This document shows, one piece after another, positions 16,352 through 27,500 of a stretch of 64,000 nt of DNA (the stretch's first letter is position 1; each line of letters begins with the position of its first letter). Under the pieces are notes generated by a model. The model had not been told where the DNA came from. It was given only the letters and a program-made list of their open reading frames with translations, and ran no database searches. A program made the translations under genes and the position numbers. Source of the DNA: Frigoribacterium endophyticum (lineage in GTDB: Bacteria > Actinomycetota > Actinomycetes > Actinomycetales > Microbacteriaceae); contig NZ_JAAOYV010000001.1 in assembly GCF_011759585.1 (NCBI RefSeq), forward strand, positions 248,001 through 312,000, written 5' to 3'.

Positions 16352-17384
16352 GTACCTGCCCGGCATCGTCTGGCTGGTGGTGCTGCTCGTCGTCAACGGC
16401 TTCTTCGTCGGCGCCGAGTTCGCCGTCATCAGCGCCCGTCGCTCGCAGATCGAGCCGCGCGCCGAGGCGGGCAGCAAGGCCGCCAAGACGACCCTGTGGG
16501 CGATGGAGCACGCCACGCTCATGCTCGCGACCAGCCAGCTCGGCATCACGGTCTGCTCGCTGGTGATCCTCAACGTGTCGGAGCCCGCGATCCACCACCT
16601 GCTCGAGATCCCGCTCGGGCTGACCACGCTGTCGGCCGAGGCCATCGGCGTCGTGGCGTTCGTCATCGCCCTCGTGCTCGTGACCTTCCTGCACGTGGTG
16701 GTCGGCGAGATGATCCCGAAGAACCTCTCGTTCTCGGTGCCCGACCGGGCCGCGCTCATCCTGGCCCCGCCGCTCGTCGTCGTGGCCCGCGTGTTCGGGC
16801 CCGTGATCTGGTCGCTCAACGGCATCGCCAACGGCGTGCTGCGGCTCTTCGGCGTGACGCCGAAGGACGAGGCGACCAGCACCTACACGCTCGACGAGGT
16901 CGCCGGCATCGTGCAGCAGTCGACGCGCGAGGGCGTGCTCGACGACGCGTCGGGCACCCTCAGCGCCGCGTTCGAGTTCACGACCCGGAAGGTGCGCGAC
17001 GTCGAGGTGCCGGTGGCCGACATGGTGCGCCTCGCCCCGGCGGCCACGCCGGCCGACGTGCAGCGGGCCGTCTCGGCCCACGGCTACTCGCGGTACGTCC
17101 TCACCGACGCCGACGGGCAGCCCACCGGCTACCTGCACCTCAAGGACGTCATGGACCTCACGACGCCGGAGTCGTTCCACGCCCCGGTGCCCGAGAAGCG
17201 CATCCGTCGCCTGGGGGCGGTCTCGCACGACGCCGACCTCGAGGACGCCCTCGCGGCCATGCGCCGCAGCGGCGCCCACGTGGCCCGCTCGGTGCGGGCC
17301 GACGGCACCACGACCGGCGTGCTCTTCCTGGAGGACATCATCGAGGAGCTCGTCGGCGAGGTCGACGACGCGACGACGGTCTAG
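16344..17384 (+). CDS. CNNM/CBS-domain transporter-like protein, short form
   Basis: 346 residues: CNNM domain (NGFFVGAEFAVISARRSQIE, VVVGEMIPKNLSFSVP) then CBS pair (about 210-340, ending TTGVLFLEDIIEELVGEV). It lacks the CorC_HlyC C-terminal domain found in the upstream paralogue. Start ATGAGTGA overlaps the upstream stop. Paired long/short CNNM genes are common in actinobacteria and may work as heteromers (inference). Its TAG stop shares the tetranucleotide CTAG with the convergent regulator's stop. Confidence 0.92.
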   Translation: MSEYLPGIVWLVVLLVVNGFFVGAEFAVISARRSQIEPRAEAGSKAAKTTLWAMEHATLMLATSQLGITVCSLVILNVSEPAIHHLLEIPLGLTTLSAEAIGVVAFVIALVLVTFLHVVVGEMIPKNLSFSVPDRAALILAPPLVVVARVFGPVIWSLNGIANGVLRLFGVTPKDEATSTYTLDEVAGIVQQSTREGVLDDASGTLSAAFEFTTRKVRDVEVPVADMVRLAPAATPADVQRAVSAHGYSRYVLTDADGQPTGYLHLKDVMDLTTPESFHAPVPEKRIRRLGAVSHDADLEDALAAMRRSGAHVARSVRADGTTTGVLFLEDIIEELVGEVDDATTV

Positions 17385-18145
17385 GCCTCGACGACGGGCT
17401 GGGCCTCGACGACGGGCTGGGCCTCGACGACGGGCTGGGCCTCGACGACGGGCTGGGCCGCGACCGGCCCCGGCCCGCCCCCGCGCGCCGGGGCGGGCCG
17501 TTCGCCCGGCAGCTCGTGCAGGGCCTCGGCGGCGAGCTCGGCGGTGATCGGGTCGCCGTCGAGCGTGGCCTGCCGCAGGAGGCGGTACTGCTCCGCCATG
17601 CCGGCCCAGTTGAGCACCTGGACGATGTTCGGCAGGCGGAGCTTGTAGGCGAGGCCGTCGGTCACGTCGCGGCAGACCCGCTGCAGCGAGGCGTTGCCGC
17701 AGTGGTCGACGTAGGTGGAGAAGAGCGCCACGGTGTGGGCGTTGAGCGCCGGGCCGTCCTCCGCGTCGAGGTCGGCGAGGCAGGCGTCGATGCCGGCCAC
17801 GATCTGGGCCGTCACGCCCGCCGACAGCAGGGGGACGGCGAGGCGCACGGCGCCGCCGAACAGGACGCCGAGCGTCTGGACGGCCTCGATGGCCTCCTCG
17901 GCCCGGGGAGTCGCGACCCGGGTGTAGCGGTTCGGCGCCATCTCGACGAGGCCGGCGCGCACGAGGTCGCCGAGCGCCTCGCGGATGGGGGTGCGCGACA
18001 CCTGGAGCCAGGCGATCAGCTCGTCGTCGTGCAGGCGTTCGCCGGGCTCGAGCGTGCCGTCGACGATCGCGTCGCGGATGCGCGAGCGGACCGTGTCGCG
18101 CAGCAGCTGACGCTCGACGGCGGGGGGCGAGGTGGGGATGGGCAC
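17381..18145 (-). CDS. GntR-family (FCD) regulator with AQPVVE repeat tail
   Basis: 254 residues. Winged HTH at about 10-75 (RIRDAIVDGTLEPGERLHDDELIAWLQVSRTPIREALGDLVRAGLVEM) and an all-helical FCD-like effector domain to about 225. The C-terminus is four near-perfect copies of the hexapeptide AQPVVE, encoded by 18-bp tandem repeats directly before the stop; such a tail is not part of the family. Convergent with the CNNM gene, sharing CTAG. Effector unknown. Confidence 0.88.
   Translation of the reverse strand: MPIPTSPPAVERQLLRDTVRSRIRDAIVDGTLEPGERLHDDELIAWLQVSRTPIREALGDLVRAGLVEMAPNRYTRVATPRAEEAIEAVQTLGVLFGGAVRLAVPLLSAGVTAQIVAGIDACLADLDAEDGPALNAHTVALFSTYVDHCGNASLQRVCRDVTDGLAYKLRLPNIVQVLNWAGMAEQYRLLRQATLDGDPITAELAAEALHELPGERPAPARGGGPGPVAAQPVVEAQPVVEAQPVVEAQPVVEA
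17384..17455. repeat. Four 18-bp tandem repeats at the 3' end of the FCD regulator
   Basis: Unit GGCCTCGACGACGGGCTG repeated four times without a mismatch. In frame in the minus-strand gene, giving AQPVVE repeats; a likely length-variable (slippage) site. Confidence 0.9.
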
Positions 18146-18267
18146 GGCGGTCTCCGTTCGGCACGAGGGCGGTACGGCACGACCCTACCGGAGAAGTGTC
18201 ACATACCAGTCCGTCGTCCGAGGGGGCGCAGGCTGTGGACGGCGGCCCGGGTCGCTCCCGGACGCAC

Positions 18268-18302
18268 GAGACCCGCCCGGCCCCGAGGGGCGGGCGGGTC
18301 TC
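18268..18302 (-). terminator. Hairpin terminator downstream of glpD
   Basis: GAGACCCGCCCG pairs with CGGGCGGGTCTC, and the loop itself pairs GCCCC with GGGGC, giving a long stem 98 bases after the glpD stop. Confidence 0.7.
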
Positions 18303-18399
18303 TCCTGGCGTGCGCACCGTGTCGGGTCAGGAACGCGACGCGCACGGGCCGGTGCACCGCGCCTCCCGGGGGCCCTCGCGGGTCAGGAGGCGCGGGTCG

Positions 18400-20145
18400 T
18401 CACTTCGAGGCCGTGGCGGTCTCGCTCGGCACGTGCTGCGAGCCGACCTCGACGCCGTGCGAGGCGCGCAGCGTCTCGATGGTCGCCTCGATCTCGGCGT
18501 CGCGCTGCTCGTCGCTCCAGTCGAGGGCGCGGCCCAGGACGTCGGCGATCTCGGTGAGCAGCTCGATGGTCACGCCGCCGACGAACGCGAGGTTCGTGCG
18601 GCGCAGCACCACGTCGGCGAGGTGGACGGCGTCCTCGTGCTCGGCGAAGTAGGCGATCTCGGCCTCGGTCAGCTCGGGCTCGCTGGCCAGCGGCTGCGAC
18701 GGCTGGTCGAGCAGCGTCTCGATCACGCTCTCGGCACGGGTGCCGTAGCGCGTCAGCAGGCGGTCGACCTGGTCACGGTCGAGGCCGTCGGCGTGCGCCG
18801 CGACCCACGTCGTGCGGGCCGCGTCGGTGGTCGGGAACCCCTTGCCGCCGCCGATCGCCATGCCCGTCGTGTCGACGGTGCGCTCGACGCCCAGGCGCTT
18901 CGTGGCCTCGGTCGACAGGTGCGCCGAGAGGGCGCGGAAGGTCGTCCACTTGCCGCCGACCAGGCTCAGCACGGTCGAGGTGAGGCCCGTGATGGGCGTC
19001 TCGACGATGCGGTAGTCGCGGGACACGAAGCCGGGGGCCGTGTCTTCGTGACGGGGCAGCGGGCGGATGCCCGAGTAGCGGTAGACGATGTGGTCGCGGC
19101 CGAGCTCGATCTGCGGGAAGACGTGCTTGACGAGGTCGAAGAAGTAGTCGACCTCCTCCTCGGTGCAGACCGCGGGCTGCGACGGGTCGGCATCGATGTC
19201 GGTCGTGCCGATCAGCACCCGGCCCTTGAGCGGGTAGATGAGCACGATGCGGCCGTCGTTGTTCTCGAAGAAGATCTCGCGGCCCTTGGTGGCCTCGAGC
19301 AGCTCGGCGTTGTCGACGACGATGTGCGAGCCCTTGGTGCCGCCCATGTACGCCGACTCGCCGCCGAACGCCTGGTTCGTGAGGTCGGTCCAGGGGCCGG
19401 AGGCGTTGATGACGACGTCGGCCTGGACGACGAACTCGGTGCCGCTGACGACGTCGCGGAGCAGCACGCCGCCGTCGCGAGAGCCGACGGCCTCGACGTA
19501 GTTGGCGCTGCGGGCGCCGGTGCCGACCGCGAGGCCGTCCTTGAGCACGTCGAGCGCGAGGCGCTCGGGCTCGTGGACCGACGCGTCGTAGTAGGTGCCG
19601 GTGTACTTGACGCCCTTGTTGAGGGCCGGCATGTCGTTCAGCGCGGCCTTGCCGGTGCGGAACACGTGGCGGGGCACGGAGCCGCCGTCGCGCGAGAAGG
19701 AGTCGTACAGGGTCATGCCGACCTTGATCAGCAGCGCGCCGCGCTCCTTGGTGGAGCGCTGCTTGTGCGTGAGCATGCGCAGCGGGGCGTTGAGGATGCC
19801 CGAGAAGGTCGAGAAGATCGGCATCGTCGTCTGCAGCGGCTTCACGTAGTGCGGGGCGATCTTGAGGAGGCCGTTGCGCTCCTCGACGCTCTCGCGGACG
19901 AGGCGGAACTCGCCGTTCTCGAGGTAGCGGATGCCGCCGTGGATCATGTGCGACGAGGCGGCCGAGGCGCCCGAGGCGTAGTCGTTGCGCTCGACGAGGA
20001 CGACGTCGACGCCCTGGAGGGCGAGGTCGCGGAAGGTCGCGATGCCGTTGATGCCCCCTCCGACGATCAACACCTTCGCGGTCGGGCGGTCGATGATCGC
20101 GGCGACGTTCTTGCGGATGCTCTGTGTCTTCTTCGACTCGGTCAC
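18400..20145 (-). CDS. glpD: FAD-dependent glycerol-3-phosphate dehydrogenase
   Basis: 581 residues. FAD-binding VLIVGGGINGIATFRDLALQG near the N-terminus, then ERNDYASGASAASSHMIHGGIRYLENGEFRLV (GlpD signature 1) and GGKWTTFR (signature 2), with the C-terminal helical GlpA/D cap domain. Oxidises sn-glycerol-3-phosphate to DHAP at the membrane, passing electrons to quinone. GTG 20145 is preferred over the ATG 15 bases upstream because GGAAGAAG lies at the right distance before GTG. Divergent from a SorC/DeoR-type regulator. DHAP made here is also the backbone for the ether-lipid cluster further on (inference). Confidence 0.95.
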   Translation of the reverse strand: MTESKKTQSIRKNVAAIIDRPTAKVLIVGGGINGIATFRDLALQGVDVVLVERNDYASGASAASSHMIHGGIRYLENGEFRLVRESVEERNGLLKIAPHYVKPLQTTMPIFSTFSGILNAPLRMLTHKQRSTKERGALLIKVGMTLYDSFSRDGGSVPRHVFRTGKAALNDMPALNKGVKYTGTYYDASVHEPERLALDVLKDGLAVGTGARSANYVEAVGSRDGGVLLRDVVSGTEFVVQADVVINASGPWTDLTNQAFGGESAYMGGTKGSHIVVDNAELLEATKGREIFFENNDGRIVLIYPLKGRVLIGTTDIDADPSQPAVCTEEEVDYFFDLVKHVFPQIELGRDHIVYRYSGIRPLPRHEDTAPGFVSRDYRIVETPITGLTSTVLSLVGGKWTTFRALSAHLSTEATKRLGVERTVDTTGMAIGGGKGFPTTDAARTTWVAAHADGLDRDQVDRLLTRYGTRAESVIETLLDQPSQPLASEPELTEAEIAYFAEHEDAVHLADVVLRRTNLAFVGGVTIELLTEIADVLGRALDWSDEQRDAEIEATIETLRASHGVEVGSQHVPSETATASK

Positions 20146-20244
20146 GGGGTCTTCTTCCATCTGGGGGTGGTGGCGGGGCGGGTGGACGCACCGTCTCGCC
20201 GGTAACCTCATGGTCGACCCCTCGGAGCGAGGGTGCAACGTATC

Positions 20245-20258
20245 TGCACACATGTGCA
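20245..20258. promoter_or_regulatory. Operator-like palindrome between glpD and its divergent regulator
   Basis: TGCACA-CA-TGTGCA, perfect 6-base arms, 12 bases before the regulator's GTG and 100 bases upstream of glpD. Similar TG-rich inverted repeats bind SorC/DeoR-type sugar-phosphate regulators. Confidence 0.45.
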
Positions 20259-20269
20259 CGGAGGTGCTC

Positions 20270-21232
20270 GTGACCGAGCTGACGACGGCGGAGAAGACCC
20301 AGGAGGCGCTGCGCGCGGCGCACCTCTACTACATGCAGGACCTCACGATGGAGGCGATCGCCTCGGAGCTGGGGACGTCCCGCTCGTCGGTCTCGCGCCT
20401 CCTGAAGTCCGCCCGCGAGTCGGGGCTCGTCGACATCCAGATCAAGTCGCCGCTCGACCAGGCGACCGCCGTCGCCGAGGGGCTGCACCGGCGCTTCGGC
20501 GTCGTGGCGCACGTCGTGCCGGTGCCCGACCAGACGAGCGACGTCGACCGGCTCGAACGGGTCGCCCTGTCGGCTGCACGAACGATCACGCCGTACGTCG
20601 ACTCGAACATGGTCATCGGGGTCGCCTGGGGCTCGACGCTCAGCGCCGTGAGCCGGTCGCTGGTGCCGAAGCCGACGCACAACTCGGTCGTCGTGCAGCT
20701 GAACGGCGCCGCGAACACGCGCACGACGGGCATCGAGTACGCGAGCGAGATCCTGCGGCGCTTCGGGCAGGCGTACACGGCGGCGATCCAGCAGTTCCCG
20801 GTGCCGGCGTTCTTCGACGACCCGGCGACGAAGCGGGCGCTGTGGCGGGAGCGGAGCACGAAGCGCGTGCTCGAGCTGCAGGCGTCGATGGACCTCGTCG
20901 TCTTCGGCGTCGGCTCGCGCGACGCACGAGTGCCCAGCCACGTCTACTCGGGCGGCTACCTCGAGCAGAGCGACCACGACAGCCTCGACGCCGACCACGT
21001 CGTCGGCGACGTGGCGACGGTCTTCTACCGCGCCGACGGCTCGTCGACCGACATCGAGCTGAACGCCCGCGGCACGGGGCCCGACCTCGCCACCGTCCGC
21101 CGGGCTCCCCGACGGGTCTGCGTCGTCGCCGGCGAGGCGAAGGTCGCGGGCGTGCGCGGCGCCCTCGCGGCCGGGCTGGCGACCGACCTCATCCTCGACG
21201 AGGGCACGGCGCGGGCGCTGCTCGCGAGCTGA
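20270..21232 (+). CDS. SorC/DeoR-type sugar-binding transcriptional regulator
   Basis: 320 residues. N-terminal HTH (AAHLYYMQDLTMEAIASELGTSRSSVSRLLKSARESGLVDIQI) followed by a sugar-phosphate-binding domain of the SorC/CggR type (ITPYVDSNMVIGVAWGSTLSAV; VVQLNGAANTR; GTGPDLATVRRAPRRVCVVAG). GTG 20270 chosen because CGGAGG lies five bases upstream; an ATG at 20252 falls inside the palindrome. Likely controls glpD and itself through that palindrome; a glycolytic or glycerol metabolite is the probable ligand. Confidence 0.88.
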   Translation: MTELTTAEKTQEALRAAHLYYMQDLTMEAIASELGTSRSSVSRLLKSARESGLVDIQIKSPLDQATAVAEGLHRRFGVVAHVVPVPDQTSDVDRLERVALSAARTITPYVDSNMVIGVAWGSTLSAVSRSLVPKPTHNSVVVQLNGAANTRTTGIEYASEILRRFGQAYTAAIQQFPVPAFFDDPATKRALWRERSTKRVLELQASMDLVVFGVGSRDARVPSHVYSGGYLEQSDHDSLDADHVVGDVATVFYRADGSSTDIELNARGTGPDLATVRRAPRRVCVVAGEAKVAGVRGALAAGLATDLILDEGTARALLAS

Positions 21233-21385
21233 GGCGGGCGCGCGCCGACGCCGTGGCCCGGGGGGCGGAGGAGCCCCGGGGAGGCGTGCCCGCAGCACCG
21301 ACGACACGCCGACGTGAGAGACCCTTGCGTCTGGGGCTGTGCGTCCCCCATGATGGGGACGCTCCGGGGCCCACCCCACCTCGGA

Positions 21386-21397
21386 GTGAGCGCTCAC
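21386..21397. promoter_or_regulatory. LacI-family operator-like palindrome upstream of the pectinesterase gene
   Basis: GTGAGCGCTCAC, a perfect 12-bp palindrome identical to the core of the ideal symmetric lac operator, 118 bases before the ATG at 21516. LacI-family regulators of sugar-polymer genes in actinobacteria use such CG-centred sites. No lacI gene is in the window. Confidence 0.4.
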
Positions 21398-21515
21398 CCG
21401 AACCTGCGATGCACGATCGCCGCGCACCCGTCCCGCCCCACGGCCCCCGGCCGTGGTGCGTCGGCGCGTGCCCGGGCGGTCGGTCGCCGCGCCTACCCGA
21501 AGGCACCCCACCGCC

Positions 21516-24500
21516 ATGCCCGGTCGTCCCGTCACGCCCTCTCCCGACTCCGCCCCCGTCGCCCCGTCCCCGCGGGCGCACGGCCGACGCGCCGCCCGCC
21601 GCCGCGGCGCCTCCGCCCCCGGGCGCACGCGCGCCGTCGTCGCCGTCGCCGCCGTGGTCGCGCTCGCCGGCGCGGCCCTGCCGATCCAGGCCGCCACGGC
21701 CGCGGCTGACACGACGCCGCCGTCCGCGCCGAGCAGCCTGAAGGTCAGCTACAGCGGCGGCGTCGGCAGCTCGCTGAGCTGGGGCAAGGTCTCGGCCGGC
21801 GACCTCGCCGGGTACCGCGTGTACCGCTCGACCACGTCGTCGGTGTCGACGTCGTCGACCCTCGTCGCCAGCCCCACGACCCCGTCGGCGGTCGACGCGA
21901 CGATCACGGGCGGGGCGAAGGCCTCCTACGCCGTGGCCGCGGTCGACCGCTCGGGCAACGTCTCGAAGCTCTCGAGCGTCAAGTCGGTCACGGCGACCGA
22001 CACGACGAAGCCCTCGGCGCCCGCGAAGCTCAAGGCCACCGTCTCCGCCGCCGGGGTCGCCCTCGACTGGGCCGACGCGACGGAGCCCGACGTCGCCGGC
22101 TGGACGGTCACCCGCACCGCCTCCTCCGGCGGCTCCGCCGTGCAGCTCACCAGCTCGCCGGTCACGACGTCGCAGTTCACCGACGCCCAGGCGCCCTCGG
22201 GCGTGAAGTCGACCTGGCGCGTGACCGCCGTCGACCACAGCGGCAACGTGTCGTCGGCCACGACGGTCAGCGCCACCCGCCCCGCGGGCCCCGCGGTCGT
22301 CCCCGCCGCCCCGGCCGGGCTCGCCGTGAAGCTCAGCAGCGCCGGCGTGCCCACCGTCTCGTGGTCGGCCACGCCGGGCGCCACCGGCTACGTGCTCTCC
22401 CGCGGCGTCGCGGCGTCCGGGCCGTGGGTGCGCGTGCCCACCTCCTCCGCGACGGCGACGAGCGCCGTCGACGCCGCCGCCCCCGCCGGGGCGACGTCGT
22501 GGTGGTCCGTCGTCGCGACGAACGCCGCGGGGCAGGGCCCGGCAGCCGTCGTCAGCACCGCCGTCCCCGGCGACACCACGCCGCCCCGCGCTCCGTCGAG
22601 CCCGAAGGTCGTCGTGCTGGCGACCGGAGGCGTGACGGTCTCGTGGACGGGCGGCGGCGAGGCCGACCTGGCCGGCTACGCCGTGACGAAGCGGAACGGC
22701 GACGAGGTCTACGTGCCCCACCTCCCGGCGGGCGGGCAGGGCGTCCTCGTCGCGTCGACCTTCACCGACCCGACCGTCGCCGAGGGCGACACCGTCTACT
22801 ACCGCGTGCGCGCCGTCGACCGCTCGGGCAACGCGTCGTCGTACCTCGCCGTCACGGCGAAGTCGCCGAACGTCGCCCCGGGTGCTCCGGGCTCGCTGAA
22901 GGTCGCCGCCGGCCCGACCGCCGGCCTCGCGCTCTCCTGGACGGCCCCGAAGGACCTCGACCTCGCCGGCTGGGCCGTGTCGCGCAGCGTCGCGGGGGGC
23001 ACGTGGACCCTGCTGGCGACCGTCCCGCTCGACGCGTCCGGCGCCTCCCCCCGCTTCGTCGACACCAGCGCGCCCCAGGGAGTCGCGGCCTCGTACCGCG
23101 TGACCGCCCAGGACCGCGTCGGCAACGTCTCGAAGGCCAGCGGCGTCGTCACCGCGACCTCGCGCACCGTCGCCGTGCCCCTGCCCGTCGTGCAGACCGT
23201 GCTGACCGTCGGACCCGAGGGGACCTACGCCACCATCGGTGCGGCCCTCGCCGCGATCCCGCGCGCCGCGCTCGACGCGTACCGCGTCGACGTCGCCCCC
23301 GGCACCTACGACGAGTCGTTCGAGATCTCGCGGCCCAACGTCCAGGTGCACGGCACCGGGGCGACCCCCGGCGAGGTCGTGATCCGGTCGGCCCGCGCCT
23401 CGGGCAGCGCCGACCCCGACGAGCCGGAGTCGACGCTCGGCACCGCCGGCAGCGCCGTCGTGCTCGTCACCGCCGCGAACGTGACCCTCGACCACCTCAC
23501 CGTGGCCAACACCTTCGACGAGGCCGCGAACCCGCAGATCACCAGCGCCCAGGCCGTCGCCCTCCGCGTCGAGGGCGATCGCTTCGTCGCCGACACCGTC
23601 CGCCTGCTCGGCAACCAGGACACCCTGCTGGCCGACACCCCGAAGCCCACCACGCGCATCCGCCAGTACTACGTCGACAGCTACGTCGAGGGCGACGTGG
23701 ACTACGTCTTCGGCGCCGGCACCGCGGTGTTCCAGCGCGTGACGTTGCGGTCGCTGGACCGGGGCAAGGCGAACAACGGCTACCTCACCGCCGCCAGCAC
23801 CGACACGGGCAGCAAGTACGGCTTCCTGATCACCGACAGCAAGGTCGTGAGCGACGCCGCCGCCGGCACGGTCAACCTCGGCCGCCCGTGGCACCCGAGC
23901 GCCGACCCCGACGCGCTCGGCTCGGTCGTCGTCAAGGACACCTGGCTGCCCCGCGCGATCGACGCGGCGGCCCCCTGGGACGACATGTCGTCGACGAACT
24001 CGTCGGGCGTCAAGGTGCCCTTCTCCTGGAAGGACGCCCGCTTCGCCGAGAGCGGCAACACCGGCCCCGGCGCCGGCACGAACGAGAACCGCCCGCAGCT
24101 GACGGCCAAGGAGGCCGCGGCGGCGACGCCCGAGAAGTACCTCGCCGGCAAGGACGGCTGGAACCCCGTCCGTGCCGCGTCGACCGCGCTGCCGGCGACC
24201 CCGACCGACGTCGTCGCCTCGCCCGACGCCCGCGTCGTGCACCTGAGCTGGAGCGACGACGCCTCCGCCGCCGTCACCGGCTGGCAGGTGCTGCGCGCCG
24301 ACGAGACCGGGCCCTTCGCGCCGGTCGCCACCGTCGACGCGCCGACCTGGAGCGACACCACGGTCAGCACCGGGTCGACGTACCGCTACGTCGTCGTGGC
24401 GCTCTCGCGCACCGGCGCCGTGTCGGCGCCGTCGGCCGAGGTCACGGCGCTCGTCGCCGCGGCCCCGCTCGTCACCGACGTCGTCGTCGACCCGGCGGCC

Positions 24501-27500
24501 CCCGCCGACGGCGTGACGCGCTTCACGACGCTCCGCGACGCCCTCGCGGCGGCCCCCGCGGGCACCGCGACCGACCCCACCGTCATCTCGCTGGCCGCGG
24601 GCCGGTACGCGGAGTACGCCACGATCAGCAAGCCCCACACGATCGTCGTGGGCGCCACCGGCCAGGCCGGCGACGTCGTCATCACCGGCGACCGCGCGGC
24701 GGGCACGCCGACCGGCACCACGACGAACGGGGTCGCCGACACCTACGGCACCTCGGGGAGCGCGACGCTCGTCATCACCGGCAACTCGGTGCAGCTGCGC
24801 GACCTCACGGTCGAGAACGCCTACGTCGAGGGCACGTACGCCTCCGGCCAGGCCGTCGCCCTCCGCACCACCGGCGACCGCCTCGTGTACGAGAACGTGC
24901 ACCTGCTCGGCAACCAGGACACCTGGTACGCCAACAGCCCGTCCGCGGGCGTGCCGGCGCGCTCGTACTTCCACGGCGGGTACGTCGCCGGCGACGTCGA
25001 CTTCGTCTTCGGGCGCGGCACCGTCGTGATCGACGACTCCACCCTCGCGGCGCTCGACCACGGCACGTCGCCGAACGGCGCCGTCACCGCGGCCAGCACG
25101 GACGTCTCGCAGCGCTTCGGCGTGCTGATCACGGGCAGCCGCATCGTCGGCACCGCCCCCGACGGCTCGCAGTCGCTCGGCCGCCCCTGGCAGCCCGGCA
25201 AGGCGCAGGCCGACGGCACGAGCGTCGCCGACTCGTCGGCGATCGCCCAGGTCGTCGTCCGCGACACCTGGCTCGGACCGGTGGTCAGCTCGACCCAGAC
25301 CTGGACGAACATGGTCAACAGCGGCGTCACCACCACCTGGCAGAGCGCCCGCTTCGCCGAGCACGGCAACGTCGGGCCCGGCAGCGGCACCTCCGCCACC
25401 CGCCCCCAGCTCACCGACGACGAGGCGCGCGGCTACACGGCCGCGACCTACCTCGCGGGCAGCGACGGCTGGGACCCGGTCGCGGCCCCGCGCCCCGACG
25501 TGGCGCCCCTCGCCGTGGCCGGGCTGGTCGCCAGCCCCGACGAACAGCGCGTCGGCCTGTCGTGGACGGAGTCGATCGAGGCCGACGTGACGGGCTACCG
25601 GGTCTACCGGTCGACCGGTGACGAGCCCGTCGCCGTCGACCCGGCCCAGCTCGTCGCCGAGGTCGCGAAGCCGACCTTCGTCGACACGGGCCTCGCGAAC
25701 GGCACGGCCGTCCACTACCTCGTGGTCGCCGTCGACCGGGCCGGCACGTCGTCCGCCCCGGCCGCCGTCACCGCGGTGCCCGCCCCCGCGCCGCTGGTCG
25801 CCGACGTCACCGTCGCCGCCGACGGCTCGGGCGACGTCACGACCCTCCAGCAGGCCCTGGCGGCCGTCCCCGCCGGCACGGCGACGAAGCCCTCCGTGGT
25901 CGTCGTCGAGCCCGGCACCTACCGCGGCGTGGTCTCGTCGTCGAAGTCGAACCTCGTCATCGCCGGCAGCACGGGCGACCCCCGCGACGTCGTGCTGACC
26001 TTCGACAACGCCAACGGCACGCCCCGCTCCGCCACCACCTGCCCCGCCGTCGTCGCCGCCACCTGCGGCACCGCCGGCAGCGCCACCGTCACCCTGTCGG
26101 GCGCCGGCGTGCAGGTGCGCGACCTGACGATCAGCAACACGTTCGACAAGGCGGCGCACCCCGAGATCGGCACCTACAACACGCAGGCCGTCGCCCTCCG
26201 CGCGACGGGCGACCGCCAGGTCTACCGCGACGTGCGCCTCCTCGGCGTGCAGGACACCCTCAACGCCGACGCGTCCGGCAACATCACCGCCGACGGCAGC
26301 GGCTACCCCCGCCAGTACTACGTCGACAGCTTCGTCGAGGGCAACGTCGACTTCGTCTTCGGGCGGGCGACCGCGGTCTTCGACCGGACGACGATCCACG
26401 CGACCGCGCACGGCGGGGGCACGATCTTCGCGCCGAGCACCGCCAGCAAGGCCCGTGGCTACCTCGTGGTCGACAGCCGGATCGCCAGCGACGCCGACGA
26501 GACGTTCGCGCTCGGCCGGCCCTGGCGCTCGTGGAGCGACGGCGCCTACGGCGACGACTCCCGCGGCCAGACCGCGCTGGTCGACACCTGGATCTCGGAC
26601 GGCGTCTCGACGTCGCAGCCCTGGGTCGACTTCGCCCCGAACGTCTGGACCGACGGCCGGTTCGCCGAGCACGGCACGACGGGCCCCGGCGCCACGGTCA
26701 ACGACAAGAGGCCGCAGCTCAGCGACGCCGACGCCGCGGCCGCGACGCCGTCGGCCTGGCTCGCCGGCACCGACGGCTGGGACCCGACGCTCGCGCCGGT
26801 CGCCGACGTCGCCCCCTCCGCCCCGGTCGGCCTCGCCGTCGCGGGCGGCAGCGGCCAGGCCGTCCTCACCTGGGACGAGTCGACCGAGGCCGACGTCGTC
26901 GGCTACCGCGTCCAGCGCGACGGGGTCGAGGTCGGCGCGACCACGACGCAGGGCTTCACGGCCACGGGCCTGACCAACGGCACGGAGACCTCGTTCACCG
27001 TCACGGCGGTCGACGCCTCCGGCGCCGAGTCGGCCCGCAGCGCGGCCGTCGCGGTGACGCCGGCGCAGCGCGTCGACGCGGTCGTCCAGGCCGGCGGCCC
27101 CTACCCGACGCTCCAGTCGGCGGTCGACGCCGCCACCGGCTCCGGCCCCTGGGTCGTCCGGGTGGAGCCCGGCAGCTACGTCGGCAGCACGACCATCGCG
27201 CGGTCGAACGTGACCGTCCTCGGCGGCGGGGCCCGCGCCTCCGACGTGACCCTGATCAGCAGCACGGCCGCGCCCGCCCTGTCGATCACCGGCTCGGGCG
27301 TGACGGTGCAGGGGCTGTCGGTCGAGAACACCTCGGGCGCCTCGAACGGCCCGGCCGTCTCGATGACGGGCGACCGGGTGCTCCTCACCGGCGTGGCGCT
27401 GAGCGCCGTCGACCGTGCCGTCTGGGCCGACGTGCCCACTGCCGGCGCGACCAGCCGACAGATGATCGAGTCGTCGACCGTCCGCGGAGCGAGCAACGTC

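Noticed and set aside
14924-17384. Reading the CNNM/CBS pair as hemolysins
   Set aside because: The domain content is that of cation transport proteins; the toxin name is historical.
17384-17455. Short regular repeats as a possible CRISPR array
   Set aside because: 18-bp units are directly adjacent without spacers and are in frame with a gene; no cas genes.
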